The notes below the pieces were generated by a model that was not told the origin of the DNA, ran no database searches, and saw nothing but the letters and a program-made list of their open reading frames with translations. From the NCBI GenBank assembly GCA_029717555.1, contig JAMDHS010000014.1, positions 248,001 through 312,000 on the forward strand: a stretch of DNA of 64,000 bases, in the 5' to 3' direction. How positions within the stretch are numbered: the stretch's first letter is position 1; each line of letters opens with the position of its first letter. The stretch comes from Peribolospora baueri (taxonomy: Eukaryota; Basidiomycota; Peribolosporomycetes; Peribolosporales; Peribolosporaceae). This document shows positions 33,237 to 45,300 of the stretch, piece by piece. The translations under genes and the position numbers were made by a program.

Positions 33237-33272
33237 ACAGACATCTCCACAGACATCTCCACAGACATGACC
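33237..33272 (+). repeat. Three 12-bp repeats containing the RasGEF start codon
   Basis: ACAGACATCTCC occurs twice (33237-33248, 33249-33260) and then as ACAGACATGACC (33261-33272). The third, altered copy contains the start ATG at 33267. Each copy also offers a CAG splice acceptor. Confidence 0.9.
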
Positions 33273-36200
33273 TCCGCCCTCTCCCCACCCTTCTCTTCTC
33301 CTCCCAATCCGCCCAACGCTTCGCAGGCGATGCGCAATCACGGCCCCACCACCTCCATCCCCTCCGCCAGCCGTTTACCGCGCAAGGCCAGCTCTCAGAG
33401 CGTCAAGGCGGCCACCGTCGGCGCCCGACGAGGCTCACAGATCGCCAGGCCTCTCCATTCCTCTTCCTCTTCCTCCTCTCTTTCTGCCTCCCTCTACGAC
33501 CGACCGGCGCTGAGGCCGACGCATTCCGTCTCCGAGCCCTCCATCGCCGCCTCCCTCGTCCTCCTCCCTTCCCCACCTGAAGAGCATGTCACCGCTCTCC
33601 ACGACTTTGCTTCCACCAACGCCACCTGCCTCTCCTTTCGCGCCGGTCAGCTTATCAAGGTCTTCAACCGCGATCGTAGCGGCTGGTGGGATGGAGAGCT
33701 GGACGGCAAGAGGGGCTGGTTCCCGAGCAATTACGTCGATCAGGCCAGTCTGCCGCCCGACGCCGGTCACCGCCGTCGCTCCGACGCTGACGACAGTCCT
33801 GACCGCGACGCCGGCGCAGAGGAGAGCACCCCGACGCGACCCACCTCCCCCGGCGAGCTCAGGCGGATGCGGTCCGCGCCTCGCATCCTATCCTCGCCCA
33901 CCATCTCGTCGCCGACCAGCAGACGCTCCCGCGGCGAGAGCCTCGCTTCCACCAGCAGTCTCCCCTACACCGCCACGCCCACGTCAAGTCATCGCGGCTC
34001 TTTGCCCCGCTTTTCCGGCCCCTCCACCATCATGGATCCCATCCTCCACGCCCTCGCCCTCCTCCAGAACGCCGTCCGCGCCAATCGAGTCGCCCATTTC
34101 CAGCCGTCCACCGCCTGCGTCATCTCTTCCGTCCGATGCGTCCTCTCCGCCACCGACTGCCTCACCCGCGAGAGCTCTGTTCTCAAGACCCACGTCGTCC
34201 TCGCCAAGCAGAGGAAACAGATTCTGAGTGAGCTCAGCAGGCTCGTCACCCAAGCACGCAAGGCGAGCGCCCCCACGACCGACGAGGGCGCCAGGCAAAA
34301 GGAGATGAAAGTCATGCTCCAGATGGCCGACCGTGTCCTCAGCAACGTCAATCGCTTCCTCGAAGTCGCCGTCGAATGCGGTGTCGAGCTGCCGAACCGA
34401 AGGAGCGTCGTGTACGACGATGAGTCCGCCGACGATGGTGGATATGGCAACGACGACGACGATGACGACGACGACGGCCTCCGCGAGGCACAGGATAAAA
34501 CTCCCACTCCCGACTCCCCCGTCGCCAGCGCCTCCTTCTCGCGCAGCAGCTCGATTCAATCGATCGCCCGAGGTGCCAAGAGCATGTCCGACCTCCGTCG
34601 CGGCCACCGACGCGGCGCCGATGATCCCTCCTCCGCCGGCTCCGGACAGCTCTCCCCCGTCCCTTCTGGCGGTCGAAGCGGTCACAGCTCCTCCAAGCTC
34701 GGTCACGACGTCTTAGCCGAAGGTTGGCAGCTTGGAGGCCCGCTCTTGCCCTCTCTCTCCAGTGCCGGCTCCAGGCTTTTTGGGTTCGTTTCCGGCTCCG
34801 GCTCTTCTAGCGACTCTCTCCCCGACGAACCGCTCACTCCCGCCGGCCCCGGCACCAAGACGGCGGCCGAGGTCGTGAAGGGCATCGCCGTCACCCACGA
34901 CCAGCTGCTCTCCATCATCGCCGCCTTCATCGGCCATCTCCACACCCACAACCGCTCCAGCCACGCCAGCAGTTATGCCCATCTCATCGACATGACCCGG
35001 GCGACGGTGGACAAGGTCAGAGACCTCCTCGTCATCGTCGAAGCCGTCGGCAATCACCCTACCCTGCAGGCCTCGAGGGCCAAGGAGATCGCCGTTCTCA
35101 GCTCGACTCGGGAGAGCCTTTACGTGGCCACGACGGCCATGGTCACTGCGGCCCGAGTCGTCACCTCCACACCCGCGGCGACGAGCGCGGGAGAGGACGA
35201 GGAAAAATCGCGTCTGCTCTCTGCCGCCACCGCCGTTCTTCGTGCCGGCGGCGAATGCCTGGGCGCGGTCAAGCTGTGCATCGACCGCCGGGACGTGGAC
35301 CCGTCGATCGAGATCGCCTTGGTGGACCCTTCACGAGACTCGGACGCCTCTCGAGAGTCGGTTCACCAGCCCGCCATCGCGGACGCGGATGAAGAGGAGG
35401 AGGAGGTGGAGGAGAAGGAGGACGACGACCTCGGCGAGGGTCAGCATCTTGCCGCGGAAGGGCCTCGCGCCCGCCGTGGAAAACATACGCTTTCGTTCCT
35501 CGGTCGCAAGGCCACCAGTCTGAGCTGCTTGAAAGAGAGGTACGAGGTGGACGGTTATTCCAACCAATTCGACGACATCGAAGAGGACAAGGAGTCCAGC
35601 GGCGAGGGAGAGATCGCACCGAGGCCGACGGGCAAGGATGAAGAGGAGGACCAAACGGCACGCGTCGTCGACCAGTCGCCCAGTAGCACATCCACCGTCT
35701 CCACTCGCCGTGGCCTCAAAGGTCCCACGCCACTTCAGCAGTCTCTCCTCACCAACCGTGGAAGGTCGTCTAGCCTGTCTATGGCGTTCCGATCCGCGGG
35801 GGAGGCCGAAGGCGCAAACGTAATGGTCCGGCGTCCGTTGGCCTCGATGGAAGAAGAGTCTTCCACGGATTCGCTGGCCAGCAGCGAGGACATGTCCCGC
35901 ATCGCCTCATCTCAGACCTTTGGCTCTGTCGCCTCCTCGGACGATCACACCGAGCTGTCGTCAGCGCACTCGTCCGTCGAGCTCAAGTCCAAGCATTTGC
36001 CCCTCCAATCCTCCGCCGACGTCCTCGTCCCGCAGACGGCCCCGTTGAACGGAGGCTTCCCACAGGATCCCACTACCTGGCTGACACATAACAACCCGAG
36101 GATCCACCGTGGCCAGCCGCTCCCACTTCCGACATCTCGGACCGAGACTCTGCGAAAGGAGGCCGGCGGCGTCAGCCGGCCGAGGTCGACGTCCAACCCG

Positions 36201-37867
36201 GTTAGCAACATGGTGTCCATGATGGCCATGGAGAGGTCGTTGCCTCCCACGCCCACCAAATCCGCCTCTCCCGGGGCGTCCAAAGATGATCTCCTGCAGC
36301 TGGCCGACCATGCCGCCTCGGACGTTTGTTTCAACTCGGAAGGCCAAGTGACCGGCGCGACTCTGGCCGTGCTGGTGGAACGGATGACGCCCCACGACAC
36401 GACCATCGACGCCACTTTTTTCAACACCTTCTTCCTCACCTTCCGCCTTTTCACCACGCCCCGCGACCTCCTCGACGCTCTCATTGCGCGCTTCGACTTG
36501 CAGCCCGAGGCAGGTCGCCCGCTCTCCCCCGACGAGCTCCAGGTGTGGCAAGACGCCAAGCTCACTCCGATCCGGCTGCGCATCTTCAATTTCCTCAAGA
36601 CCTGGCTGGAGAGCCACTGGCAGCCATCCACCGACGTCGTCGTACTCGAGCCTCTGGCCGCTTTTTGCAGGGAACACGTCATGTCCGCTTTGCCTCGCGC
36701 CGGACAACGTCTGATCGACCTTGCTCAGAAGCGACTCATCTCGAGCCAGCAGCAGGGCGCCAAGGCGCCTCGCTTGCTCCAACGCGCCATGTCCGCCGAG
36801 CGGCTCAAGTCGGGCGTGCCTGTGGGTGCCGACAACCCTCAACCGCTCTACCCGACCAGCGCCGCCGCCCTCGGCAGGGCCGGACCGCTTCCGCCGACGC
36901 CAGCCATTTCCAAGAGTTTGCTTTCCAGCCTTCGGTCGCTCCCGCACACGTCCATCAACATCTTGGACTTTGATCCTTTGGAGCTTGCACGACAGCTGAC
37001 TATCATGGAGAGCAAGCTCTACTGTGCCATCCAACCCTGGGAATTGGTCGGCCAAGAGTTCAGCAAAAAGGCGGGCGTGAGCACGTCGGTGAACGTCAAG
37101 GGCATGAGCTCGCTCACCACCTACATCACCGGCTGGGTGTCAGAGTGCATTCTCAATGAGAGCGACGCCAAGAAGCGAACGGGACTGATCAAGTTCTTTA
37201 TCAAGTTGGGGGACGTGAGTATCGCTTGGCTTGACCCCCCTTCTTGATCTCGCAGTTTCCGTCCTGATTGCTCCCCTCAACCTTTTTTTTTCTCTCGCAG
37301 CGCTGCATGGCTTTGAACAATTTCAACACTCTGACGGCCATCAAGTGTGCTCTTACGTCCTCCACCATCGCTCGACTCAAGAAGACCTGGGATGGACTGC
37401 CGGCCAAGTATCGGGGCATGATGGACGCGCAGCACTCTGCCATCGAGCTGACGCGCAACTATGCCAGCTATCGCGCTCGCCTGCGCAGCATCCTTCCTCC
37501 CGCGCTGCCGTTCGTAGGCCTGTTTCTGACGGACATCACCTTCTGCCACGAAGGCAACGCCGACTTCCGGCCTTCGCCTCTGAACCCGGAAAAGAAACTG
37601 CTCAACTTTGACAAGTACCAAAAGATCGCTCGCATCGTCGGCGACCTACAAAAGTTCCAAGTGCCGTACAACCTCCTGGAAGTGCCCGAGATCCAGCTCT
37701 ATCTCAGGCAGTCCCTCGATGCCGTGCAGCATAACGGCGACTCTGTCGGTGACCTGTACCGCCGCTCGCTGCTCCTAGAGCCGCGGCAGCCGTCCGGCAC
37801 CGCCCAAGGCACGTCTCACATACCCACTCGCTCGGAGACCAAGATGGGCTCGCTGTGGAAGATTTGA
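33267..37867 (+). CDS. CDC25: SH3-RasGEF, CDC25-type Ras activator
   Basis: Guanine-nucleotide exchange factor that loads Ras with GTP and so activates cAMP or MAP kinase signalling. Exons 33267-37214 and 37301-37867 encode 1504 residues, similar to yeast Cdc25 (1589). An SH3 domain lies near residues 107-160 (VTALHDFASTNATCLSFRAG, SGWWDGELDGKRGWFPSNYV). Then comes a very long serine- and acid-rich middle with some helical segments, the RasGEF N-terminal motif near 1010-1110 (DVCFNSEGQVTGATLAVLVE, FFNTFFLTFRLFTTPRDLLD), and the catalytic domain from about 1229 (INILDFDPLELARQLTIMES, IQPWELVGQEFSK, RCMALNNFNTLTAIKCALTS, PFVGLFLTDITFCHEGNAD). The frame is open upstream to about 33069 without an ATG. 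The start chosen is the first in-frame ATG. Confidence 0.92.
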
Positions 37868-38456
37868 ACGCGCCTCCTACGTTTCGATTCCTCTTTCCAC
37901 GCCATTTACGCCCCGTTACCATTTCCTGCCCCTCCTTCTTTACCTCTTCCATGTCGTTGCGATCCGCTCATGCTTCATTTCAGGGACTTCTTTCGTATCA
38001 TAGTGTATGAACAACCGCGTCGATAAAAACAGTGGGACGGGACCCCCCGTTTGACGTCTTTCTCTCTCGCTGCTCCGTTCGCTTCCACTGGATCCCTCTT
38101 TATCGTCATGGGCTCTTTCACGCCGAGTGGGGAAGCAGTGGTCGGATCTCACATGTCAGAGTTAGAAACTTTGTATTCTGACTGGGTCCGTCTCTGGAGC
38201 AAAGAAAAGAACGCCGAAAGCCGAGGTCCTCATCAAGGAAGGAAGAAAAGAAAACGGTCATGGGTAACCCTAGTCTCGACACGGGCACGTGCTGACAGCT
38301 CCGGCTGGTCCGAAGGCTTCCGGCTTCGCGCGCTGGCCGCCGCCGCTGCCGCTCCTTCTCTTCCACCCCCCCTAACCCCCACATACGCCGACCACATCCT
38401 CTCTTGCTGTAGTTCACGCCTCGCCGTCGCTCCTTCCCCATTCTTCCATACTCACC
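37868..38456. other. Interval between RasGEF and porin
   Basis: A 589-bp interval with the RasGEF 3' end and the porin promoter. AACCCTA is at 38276-38282, 175 bp before the porin ATG, followed by CCCC- and CT-rich leader sequence. Confidence 0.5.
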
Positions 38457-39995
38457 ATGTCTCAGCCCGTGCCCCCCAGCTGTGAGTCTCGTTTGCCAGG
38501 CCTTGCCTTCATGATCGTCCCTTACGGGGGTGATCGGGAAGCTCGCGTGCCAGCGGATGACCGGGTGACTGACTGACCGACTGTGGTGCCTGCCTGCCCA
38601 TTTTTTCGTCTTCTTTCCAACCGGGACGTGATATATTTTGGCGTTGATGCCCCCTCTTAGGGAAGGACCTTGGCAAGGTGAGCGAGCGCGTTGACCCGTC
38701 TCTTTGCGCCCCTTCGCCTGTCGTTCGTCCGCCTGACTTGTTGCTCTTTGCCGCGCGTCTCTCTCTCCACCTCCACCCCGCAGGCCTCCAACGACCTCCT
38801 GAACAAGGACTACCCCATCCACGGCACGTCTCTCGAGGTCAAGACGCTCACGCCCAACAATGTTGCTTTCAAGGTGCTCGGCGTGCGCGACAACAAGACC
38901 AACGCGATCAAGGGCGACCTTGAGGCCAAGTGGACCGACAAGAAGGGCATCACCATCACCCAGGGCTGGACTACTTCCAACGTCCTCCTCTCCAAGGTTG
39001 AGCTCGACAACCAGGTGGCCAAGGGCCTCAAGCTTGAGCTCGACACCAGCCTGATTCCCGACAAGGCCGACAAGCGCGCCATCGTCGGCGCCCACTACAA
39101 GCAGCCCGGTCTCCACGCCCGGTCTTTCCTGGACTTGTTCAAGGTGAGCGTCGGGCGCATGGTGCTCGGGTTCCTCAACGGGCCGTCGTTGCTTACTTAC
39201 CGCTTCGCCGATGAAATCGTCGCTCCAATTAACCTCATGGTCTGCCTTCAGGGCCCCACCTTCACCGCCGATGCTGTCCTCGGTCGTGACGGCTTCCTCG
39301 TCGGCGCCGAGGCTTCGTACGACGTGCGCGACGGCAAGGTTAGCCGTTACAATGCGGCCGTCGGCTTCCACGCTCCCGAGTACGCCGTCACCCTCCACGG
39401 CCTCGGCAACCTGAGCACTTACGCTGCCAGCTACTACCACCGCGTCAGCGCCGACGTCGAGGTGAGTTTCCGGCGGTTCTTTTTACGTGTCGTCACAAGT
39501 AAAAGGTTCTAACTCGTCTGAATTCGCATCTCAGGCTGGCGCCAAGGCCGTGTACGACACCAAGGCCCCCACGCCTGCCGTCGCCCTCGAGGTCGGCACC
39601 AAGACGTGAGTGGTCGGGTATTCCATCGCTCCAATTACGTTTGATAATGGGTTGCCCTTACTGATCAGATGTAAACTTGCCTTTGCCGGTCGCTCCTCCA
39701 GCTACCTTGACAACTCCGCGTTCGTCAAGGCCAAGATCAACAACGCCGGCGTTCTCGCTCTCGGCTACACTCAGGCCCTCCGGTGAGTCATTACCCCGTT
39801 TTGTTCGGCGTCGGCCTGCAGATGCGTGTCCTCTGACCTTTCCGATCTCCACGGCCCTTTTTATTTCATCATCCGTGACTCAGCCCCGGCGTCAAGGCTT
39901 CCTTCGGTCTCGCCCTTGACACCCTCAAGCTCTCTGACGCTGCTGCCAGCGCCAACGCTCACAAGGCTGGCCTCAGCGTCACCTTTGAGGGTTAA
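38457..39995 (+). CDS. POR1: Mitochondrial porin (VDAC)
   Basis: Beta-barrel channel of the mitochondrial outer membrane passing ATP, ADP and metabolites. Seven exons: 38457-38481, 38661-38677 (17 nt), 38784-39143, 39252-39461, 39535-39605, 39702-39782 and 39884-39995; 291 residues, the usual size. The N-terminal helix MSQPVPPSWKDLGKASNDLL is built across the 17-nt exon. Barrel strands show the fungal porin pattern: DYPIHGTSLEVKTLTPNNVA, ITITQGWTTSNVLLSKVELD, FTADAVLGRDGFLVGAEASY, VSRYNAAVGFHAPEYAVTLH, and the closing GLALDTLKLSD and HKAGLSVTFEG, which match the C-terminal eukaryotic porin signature. Confidence 0.95.
38661..38677 (+). other. POR1: 17-nt microexon of porin
   Basis: Encodes (W)KDLGK of the N-terminal voltage-sensing helix, between CTCTTAG and GTGAGC. 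Skipping it would shift the frame. Confidence 0.88.
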
Positions 39996-41344
39996 AGCGC
40001 TCGTTCTTCCTCGCCTACCCTTCCCTTTAAACCATCATCCTTTAAACCGCGAAAGGTGTGAAGTTGCTCGCCAGATTTAACGTCGCGTTTTCTTTGTGGA
40101 GGCTTGCTTTTTAAACTGGATGAATAAATGAGAACCTCGACTCGCCCTGGCGTGTGTCGTGTGTCGTGCGTCGGAGGCGAACGCGAAACGATTTTCACCA
40201 TGGAAGAATACAGGACTCGAGCGGGGCATAATTGACCGCCTCGGTGGCCGTGGCTCACCGCGTGGCTCACCTAACCGCCCAATGATTGGTTCACGAAACC
40301 TGGAGTGCGTCTTGCATAACTGTGGAAAGCAGGAAGCGTGAGCTAAACAGCATATAGCGTAGTTACCCAGTAGTTACCCAGGTGACCGTCGCTTCCACCA
40401 GTGTGTCTCCTTGAAATATTTGGAATAAAAAACAAAAGATGTAAACGTACCTGTTCGCGGGTAGTGTACTTCAGGATGGGGACGTGCGAGAACAGGGCGA
40501 ATGTACTACTGATGCGTTTAGGGAGGGACGTTGTCATTCGCAGAGAGGGCACCTTAGGCTTCCAGAATGTGCCCATCCCAGAGCGTTGAAACGAGGTCGT
40601 CCGGCGAGGCAAAGTTGCTCGTCAAGCGCCCGTCACGGTCGCGAAAGAAGGACGCGCTTAGAATTGCGACGCGGCGGACTAGACGAGGTGGCCTTCCACA
40701 CCGGCGTTCAGGTATGTGAACGACGTCGGACAGCAGCACCCAATCATTTACTTCAAAGGGGAAGGGGGAACCATTTCGCATAAGCAAGACCGCTATAGAC
40801 GAGTCCAACATGGCCAATCGATGCGAACCACAGTCTTGGCGATCAACGTCGTGCAGTACGCTGGCTAGTCGTCCTATCAACGTGTGTATAACTGGGTGCG
40901 CTTCAGCCGGCAATCGCGGGGAGGACTATACTGGGCGGAGAGGACTACACTGGACGGGGAAGACTTGATATATCCGAATCGCTTCCATAGTCGGCATAGT
41001 AGGGAGGCCTGCAAGGCCGGCTGAAACAGGTGCATCGTGCTGCGTCATCTAAAATGTCTCCCAATGGCCACCGTCGAGTTTATGCTCGGTCAGACTGGAT
41101 GGCTCTTTCAATACCGACCCGCACATTTTCAGACACAGCTGCCTGTGAACCATCTGTCAGGGCATGTCTATCATACGGTACTCGTCCCATCTATCTTTCA
41201 CATCAATCGACGGGACTTTCCTTCCCTGTGCCCCCGGTTAAGGGTTGATGTGCTTGGGGATGGAAATCCGTTGGCAATCTTAAGGAAACGGTGGCGTCAG
41301 CGCTCGGCTCCACATCTATAGTCAAGGGTTCACACAGACACTCA
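39996..41344. other. Gene-free interval downstream of porin
   Basis: This 1.35-kb interval lies between two convergent genes. A minus-strand ORF of 119 codons (40554-40913) has a reasonable amino-acid mix, but no family is recognised and it is not annotated as a gene. The base composition is more AT-rich than in the left part of the window. Confidence 0.45.
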
Positions 41345-42331
41345 CTAGTTCACGCCGAAAAGCATCCAAAGATTGTCAGACCGTTTGCGGTAGGCCATGT
41401 CGATGTCGGCCAAGTCGACAGCGCGGCGGGAAGCGTTCGCGGCTTTGTCTGCCGCATAGCCAAGACCCGCGATAGCACCCACGGCTCCTATCGCGGCACC
41501 CCCAAACCTCCAATGCTCCTTATTCAAGTCGTCCTGGAGTTGTTGTTGCTTTCCGTTATTTACGGGGTTAGGAGGGGCAGGCCCCGGGTTGGATTCCCCG
41601 AAGGGCCGCGAGAAGTTCGGGACAGCCCTTAGGAGTACCTGTCTTTGGCATGGCGCAAAGGGACGGAGCAACGTCAGTGACTTGGGGGGACCCTTCAGAG
41701 CACGAGATGGTCCAAGAGCTGGCGCTTACCGTCTTGAAGTCGTTCGCATCCCTACGCATGTTGTACCCCTCGTCCCGGGCCATATTGTCGCGAAGCTGCA
41801 TGTACTCGTCGTCGGCCCGTTTGGTGCTATTGCCCTGCGGGTGATGAGCAAGGGAGTAAATTCCGGCAATACCGGCTCCAACCGCCGTTGCGCCGGCAAC
41901 TCCGGTAAGGGCCGACCCGGCTATTGACCATTTGTTCACGTATTCTTTGGTGAGTTCTTTGGATGCTCTCGAGTCGAGCGAGTCGAGACCGCGGCGGGAC
42001 GCGTTGTTGGATTTGACCGCCTGGTCCGCCGCGAAGTAGAGAGCCGTGCCACCGGCTCCGACAGCGGCCACTCTGCCAGCAAAACGGAGCTGGTTCCCGT
42101 GGAGCTCCGATTTGAGCTTGGCTTGATCAAAACCAGAGCGGACGTCCAACGTGCGAGCTACGAGACCGCCATCGAGCTGGACCTGTGACGTCCGAAATAC
42201 CAAAGTCAGCAGGGGCGCATGAGGACGTTTACCGGTCGGTAAGGGCCACTCACTTGGGCAGGGACGGGAGCTGCAGAAGCCACGCTGGCGGCGAGGGCCA
42301 GGAGAGAGGGGATGACACGAGCAAACAACAT
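41345..42331 (-). CDS. Secreted glycine-zipper protein with an internal duplication
   Basis: Exons 42331-42254, 42182-41730 and 41638-41345 encode 274 residues. The first exon is essentially a signal peptide (MLFARVIPSLLALAASVASA, cleavage expected after ASA). Three short hydrophobic segments rich in G-x3-G patterns follow: RFAGRVAAVGAGGTALYFAA, SALTGVAGATAVGAGIAGIY and RFGGAAIGAVGAIAGLGYAA. The first and third lie in a duplicated module: RFAG...FAADQAV...NASRRGLDSLD and RFGG...YAADKAANASRRAVDLAD. Between them are charged hydrophilic stretches (KRADDEYMQLRDNMARDE). I recognise no family. Glycine-zipper segments often insert into or assemble at membranes, so a secreted membrane-active or cell-surface protein is plausible, but that is inference. 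No cysteine is visible, which is unusual for a small secreted effector. Confidence 0.72.
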
Positions 42332-45300
42332 GCTTTACCGAGTAGATGGATCACTGGCGATGTTGTGAGAGAATGTGGGGAGTGAAAATACAACCTGAAC
42401 CTGCAGGTGTAAGGGAGAACAATAAGGGAAAAGAAGAGTGGACCTGAACCGGCAGGAAAGAAACAGAGGGGGAGGACTTGTTGGGGGTGAGACACAGAGA
42501 AGAGAGCTTTTTCGCCGCTCGAGATGGGCGGTATTTAACTTTTTGGCGATCGCTCCACACGGCCGGTCGGAACGGCGATCCGACGTCAACGATCGCAAGT
42601 CGCAGTCACTGGCGAACATCTGGAGGCGCCAACCATATATCGGTGCAGGAGATATAACGCCAAGGGTTGGGCGCAGGCGCCAGCCAAGACGGGAACTCGG
42701 CTCGAAGAGTTGCATGACTGTGGACAGCGACGACCTGGAAGCAAGATGGAGTGAATTTCACCGTCTGGCGGCGGGGGAGGGGTGAGTCCGCGCCTACGGG
42801 AGAAAATAGCCCCACCTTGGTCGAGGACAAGGCGAAAAAAAAAGGTAATTTAGTGCTTGCGGGCGTCGTCTGTCTCGCCGCCGCTGGTCAGACACGTTGT
42901 CGTTCCTTTTTTTGCGTCCCCTTCCATCGACGTCGGCCACTCCTGTGGACGCGATTGCTTGCTGCGGCGCACGTGCATCGGGAATTTGTCGTTTCTCCCG
43001 ATCGCCCAATTACGGAGCGCCGAACGATCATCTCTGGGCGGATCACTCCGCACGTGTGCACGGATAACCACGACCGCGAAAGCTGCGACGTCGGTCGGAC
43101 CTTTCAGCACACGATCGAGCACACGAACTAGGTTTATTCGCGCAGGGGAGTGCGGCCGGCTCGCCTGGGGTTCGGGCAGATTCAGTCGACAAAACCAGCA
43201 AAGGATGGACGGCTCTACCAGGTTCTCCTTGTCGCGCCCTAGGGGTGCAAAGACGGGAGTGTCTACACGCCACAAGAGAAATGTTGCGATCTCCATCGAT
43301 CATACGGCTCGTGGTGGTTTGCGCGAGTCCTCACGGACAGGCGATACGAACGTGACAGCGGCAGTCAGTCAGAGCTCAGCTCAAGCTCTCCACTTATCGC
43401 AGCGTTCATCACGTCCGCGACATGGAGACGCAGATTTTCAGCCGGCAAAATAAAATTTCCACGCCCGGATTTCGGCAAGCAACCACCTACGATGAATAAA
43501 TAATCCGGTCAGGTTGGCGCAATAACTCCCACCGCCTCTTTTCCCTCAATCCCACACACCTATTCCTCAACCTTCTCCCTCCGACATCGTAATTACTCGC
43601 CTCTCGTTCTTTTAAATTATCTACGGCTCTCCCCCTCAAACCTGTCGTTCCATTTTACTAAAGTAAACTGCCTGCTTCCTCCGCATGAATGGCTCATTTT
43701 TTTTTCGAGGCCGAATGCTTTAGCCGTTCCCACCGGAGCGATCGACGATAGCGCTGAGGCACGGCGACTGTCAATCGTCCTAGATAATTTACTCGCTGAC
43801 TTTCATCTTTCTTGGACGAGCGCGAGAGTGGAGTCGACCGTCGAAGCGAGGAGGGAATGAAGGTGCGATGGGAGAGCCACGCTCAGAGGCAGCGAAGGGA
43901 GCCGAGAGACATGGCCGCTAAGGTCTTCAGAGGAAGGGGACGGAGAGGACGACACACCGGCCTCTCCACGCCCATTTCTTGACACACCGAGGCTGGCGGG
44001 CACGAGCACGAGCGCTGTCAAGCGCAGGTCATGAGTGGTGCAATAGGCACACACCGTCTGCCTTGTCCTTTGCCTGCCTTCCTCCTTCCTCACGTCGGCC
44101 ACGATAGGAATGAGCGCCCGATCAGCTTCTTCCTACGTCCACCGAGCCGAGGAGGAGAACGGAAGCCGAGGTTCAGATGCGGGGAGGAAAATAAAGGCGT
44201 AGGGGAGGGAGAGGTTCGTCCCAACCAGTTATGTCTTGTAGATCGGTGAGAACCATGGCGCGACGGCTACAGCAACTCGGACAGAATTCAGGGCGGCGCC
44301 GCAAGAAAGAGGGAACGCCCTTGCGCCCTCTGTACTATATAACCTCGGAACGGGGGTCGATTCCAAGCCAGACGCGCGTCGCGGAAGCTCGAGCCGAGCG
44401 GCCGAGCCTGGAACGGGGGATTCCAGAATGGACTGGTCGCAGCGGGATGGAGGAGGCCGCAATGGCAATCACGTCGAGCGAGGGGGCAGGGCACCTTGGG
44501 ATCGCGCTCGCCGCAATGGAGATCGGGTTGCCGCAATGGAGATCGACGCGCTGCGATCACGAACAGGCTGGCTGGCACCGCTCTGTTGAAATCTAACCAC
44601 CATTATTCTGTCATTCGAAAAGGTTCCCGATATGGGAGGCTCTGCAAATGTCCTTGGCGAACGATCAAGCTCTCTCACGTTGTCCATAAATATGGCGGCG
44701 AGACTGCAGCGCAAGCTGGCACCCATCGAGGCCCGCCATGGAGCCTCTGCAACTTGCTGGAAGGCGAAATCTTCGCAATATTGTGTTGCTCTCCCACTAT
44801 AGCCCATGTACTTGCCCGAACTATGCAGCACTTTTGCACATTGGCCACCGCGTTCCTTCCAAGCCTCGATAGAGCGGCGCTGGTCACGATTCGATCGGAG
44901 GCCCCCTGGCTGCTTCCTTGGACTGTTGTTGGGAAAGCCTGGTGGACCGAAGAGTACAAACGGTATGCGAGGAGATAAGGGTAAGTAGGTGAAACAATAG
45001 CAGGACGTTGACTACTCTTGTTCGGTGCTTTCTGTCAAATTGGCGCATTCGCTGTGTTCCCCCATACAGGCCAGCAGCTTCCCCTGGTGCGCCTACTTAT
45101 CAGTGTGCTGCACCTCTGACAGTGTGCGAAATCGCCGCCGCATCTGGGGATGTATCCGTCAGTTGATGCAGACTGCACAACAGCACAGCTTGATCGAATC
45201 ATAATGGTGCACAGCCAAGGTGCTGGACAAAGCTTTCGAACTTGGTTAACTGACGGGGACGGAGATACGTCGCCTGTTGCATCTCTTTTTCGAAGTTGTT

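Larger units (their letters stand above)
29920..33266. other. Long gene-free region upstream of the RasGEF gene
   Basis: About 3.3 kb without a convincing gene. It holds several simple repeats (30396-30414, 31241-31331, 31565-31629, 32391-32478) and CT-rich tracts. The right end looks like a spliced 5' leader of the RasGEF: donors at 32354 (GTGAGT) and 32890 (GTGAGT), strong acceptor TTCTCTGCAG ending 32655, and acceptors ending 33240, 33252 or 33264. A long complex promoter would suit a signalling gene. Confidence 0.5.

Noticed and set aside
34333-34716. Open frames on both strands inside the RasGEF middle region.
   Set aside because: They mirror the low-complexity Ser/Asp coding sequence of the real gene and show no independent signature.
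40554-40913. Minus-strand ORF of 119 codons with NDWVLLSDVVHIPE, faintly like the end of a retroelement integrase.
   Set aside because: The similarity is a few residues only; no reverse transcriptase, protease or flanking repeats are seen nearby.
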